Shown in pieces: positions 12,498 to 13,256 of a DNA stretch of 13,256 nt (positions are counted from its first letter, which is position 1; the number at the start of each line of letters is the position of its first letter). This stretch comes from Anaerolineaceae bacterium. GTDB lineage: Bacteria > Chloroflexota > Anaerolineae > Anaerolineales > Anaerolineaceae. The notes below the pieces were generated by a model that was not told the origin of the DNA, did not search any database, and worked only from the letters and a program-made list of their open reading frames with translations. Made by a program: the position numbers and the translations under genes. Location: NCBI GenBank assembly GCA_011620465.1, contig WOZC01000171.1:29767-43022 (forward strand), written 5' to 3'.

Positions 12498-13180
12498 TAC
12501 GCGTTGGCATGGAGGAAGACCCGGGCAAGCAGTATACTGCCTGGGCACTTGACTTCCCCGGCTGTTTTGCTTACGGAACAGACCAAGCGGAGGCGTTGCT
12601 TGCTTTACCCCGGAAGTTGTTGGAATTTGACTATTGGATCAGGCTTCACACCGACCAACCCTGGTTCCAACTGGACGGGATTGACGTTCACGTTGACGAA
12701 ACGTTTACTGTCACTCGCATCGATTTCCAGGGTGAAGAATACGAGATCAACGCTTTCTATAAAGATGATTTGCGCCCTTTGACCAACCACGAGGTTGACC
12801 AAACTTCGCAGATTTTGCGCTGGCAGCAGGAGGAATTACTGGCGGGGATCGAATTTTTGGATACAGAAAAACTCAACCGGGTCGAGCAAGGTCAGCGCTG
12901 GAGCATCTTTGGGATTGTACATCACCTGGCTTTTGCTGAACTTTGGTATATGCAAAATCTGGGCTTGATAATACCTGACATCCCGCGGGACAAGGATCCA
13001 ATTTTCATTTTCGAGCAGAGCTACGGGGCACTGATCACCGCGTTACCAGGTTTGGTCAACAATCCACGCGTCAGGGATTACGGCAAGGAGCGCTGGTCAG
13101 CTCGCAAGCTGATACGCCGCACTTTAGGGCACCGCCGCGATCATATCGACCATATTCGCCAACTTCTTGGGATTATTTAA
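12491..13180 (+). CDS. HicB-like N-terminal domain fused to a DinB-like four-helix domain
   Basis: A 229-aa protein. Residues 1-50 resemble the HicB/UPF0150 partial dsRBD-like fold, with the typical YTAWALDFPGCFAYGTDQAEAL (15-36). Residues about 97-229 resemble DinB/YfiT-like metal-binding helical bundles, with VHHLAFAELW (143-152) in one helix and HRRDHIDHI (214-222) in the last. His144 or His145 with His214 and His218 (H-X3-H) would make the usual three-His metal site. Residues 51-95 are a beta-rich linker. No HicA-like toxin gene is adjacent, so an antitoxin role is not supported; DinB-type proteins are often thiol-dependent transferases or of unknown function. The ATG overlaps the upstream stop by 7 nt, and the AAGGA before it is too close to act alone, so coupled reinitiation is likely. 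Confidence 0.75.
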   Translation: MLIRVGMEEDPGKQYTAWALDFPGCFAYGTDQAEALLALPRKLLEFDYWIRLHTDQPWFQLDGIDVHVDETFTVTRIDFQGEEYEINAFYKDDLRPLTNHEVDQTSQILRWQQEELLAGIEFLDTEKLNRVEQGQRWSIFGIVHHLAFAELWYMQNLGLIIPDIPRDKDPIFIFEQSYGALITALPGLVNNPRVRDYGKERWSARKLIRRTLGHRRDHIDHIRQLLGII

Positions 13181-13256
13181 TTGCTCTACTTGCCTTCAAT
13201 ATGAGTATAATTTTATTTGACATGAATAATGCGAGTTCATGTTCAGGCAGGGTGGA
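13181..13256 (+). promoter_or_regulatory. Possible promoter elements for a gene beyond the window
   Basis: The 76-nt tail contains a perfect TATAAT (13206-13211) and a perfect TTGACA (13217-13222), but in the wrong order to belong together. No good partner hexamer is seen for either. An ATG at 13222 is open to the edge but has no ribosome binding site. Confidence 0.2.

Noticed and set aside
12491..13180. HicAB toxin-antitoxin system
   Set aside because: Only a HicB-like domain is seen, fused to a DinB-like domain. No small HicA-like gene lies on either strand nearby.
13222..13256. Possible start of a further plus-strand gene at ATG 13222
   Set aside because: Only about 12 codons are visible and there is no ribosome binding site; it cannot be judged from this window.

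Overview
The window looks like chromosomal DNA of a Chloroflexota bacterium, most likely class Anaerolineae. This is an inference from gene content: a bifunctional phosphoglucose/phosphomannose isomerase, a Thr/Pro-linker lipoprotein with an NBR1-type Ig domain, a short two-S1-domain protein, a HicB-like/DinB fusion, and a decayed (alpha/alpha)6 glycosidase-like protein. No marker here fixes the taxonomy. Most of the window is housekeeping; there is no prophage, CRISPR array, tRNA, rRNA or intact insertion sequence.

Layout. 53-4217 (+): a 776-aa glycosidase-fold-like protein, an NBR1-Ig lipoprotein and the sugar-phosphate isomerase. 4308-4988 (-): a family 5 uracil-DNA glycosylase, convergent with the isomerase. 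5024-9027 (-): a block read S1-domain protein, CTP synthase (pyrG), enolase (eno), with a good promoter at 8999-9027, a hairpin terminator just before pyrG and a strong terminator after eno. 9087-11246 (-): a tightly packed set of O6-alkylguanine-DNA methyltransferase, Era GTPase and a YhhN-family membrane protein, with its own promoter at 11217-11246. 11247-11930: about 680 bp without genes, filled with hairpins, a possible G-quadruplex and two related copies of a dispersed repeat. 11931-13180 (+): a phosphoribosyltransferase overlapping by 7 bp with the HicB-like/DinB fusion.

Main signals beyond ordinary annotation. (1) Nine of the twelve genes have a Shine-Dalgarno sequence or are translationally coupled. 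The other three (53, 2398 and 4988-) each carry a TANNNT -10-like hexamer exactly 6 nt before the start codon, as expected for leaderless mRNAs. (2) The first protein resembles inverting (alpha/alpha)6 glycosidases but seems to lack the usual catalytic Asp. (3) The HicB-like/DinB fusion has a full candidate metal-binding His triad, no HicA partner, and a coupled phosphoribosyltransferase. (4) The 11.25-11.93 kb spacer is a repeat-rich non-coding island.

The genes do not form one pathway. They group into carbohydrate metabolism (isomerase, enolase), nucleotide supply (CTP synthase, phosphoribosyltransferase), DNA repair (uracil-DNA glycosylase, methyltransferase) and ribosome or translation functions (Era, S1 protein).
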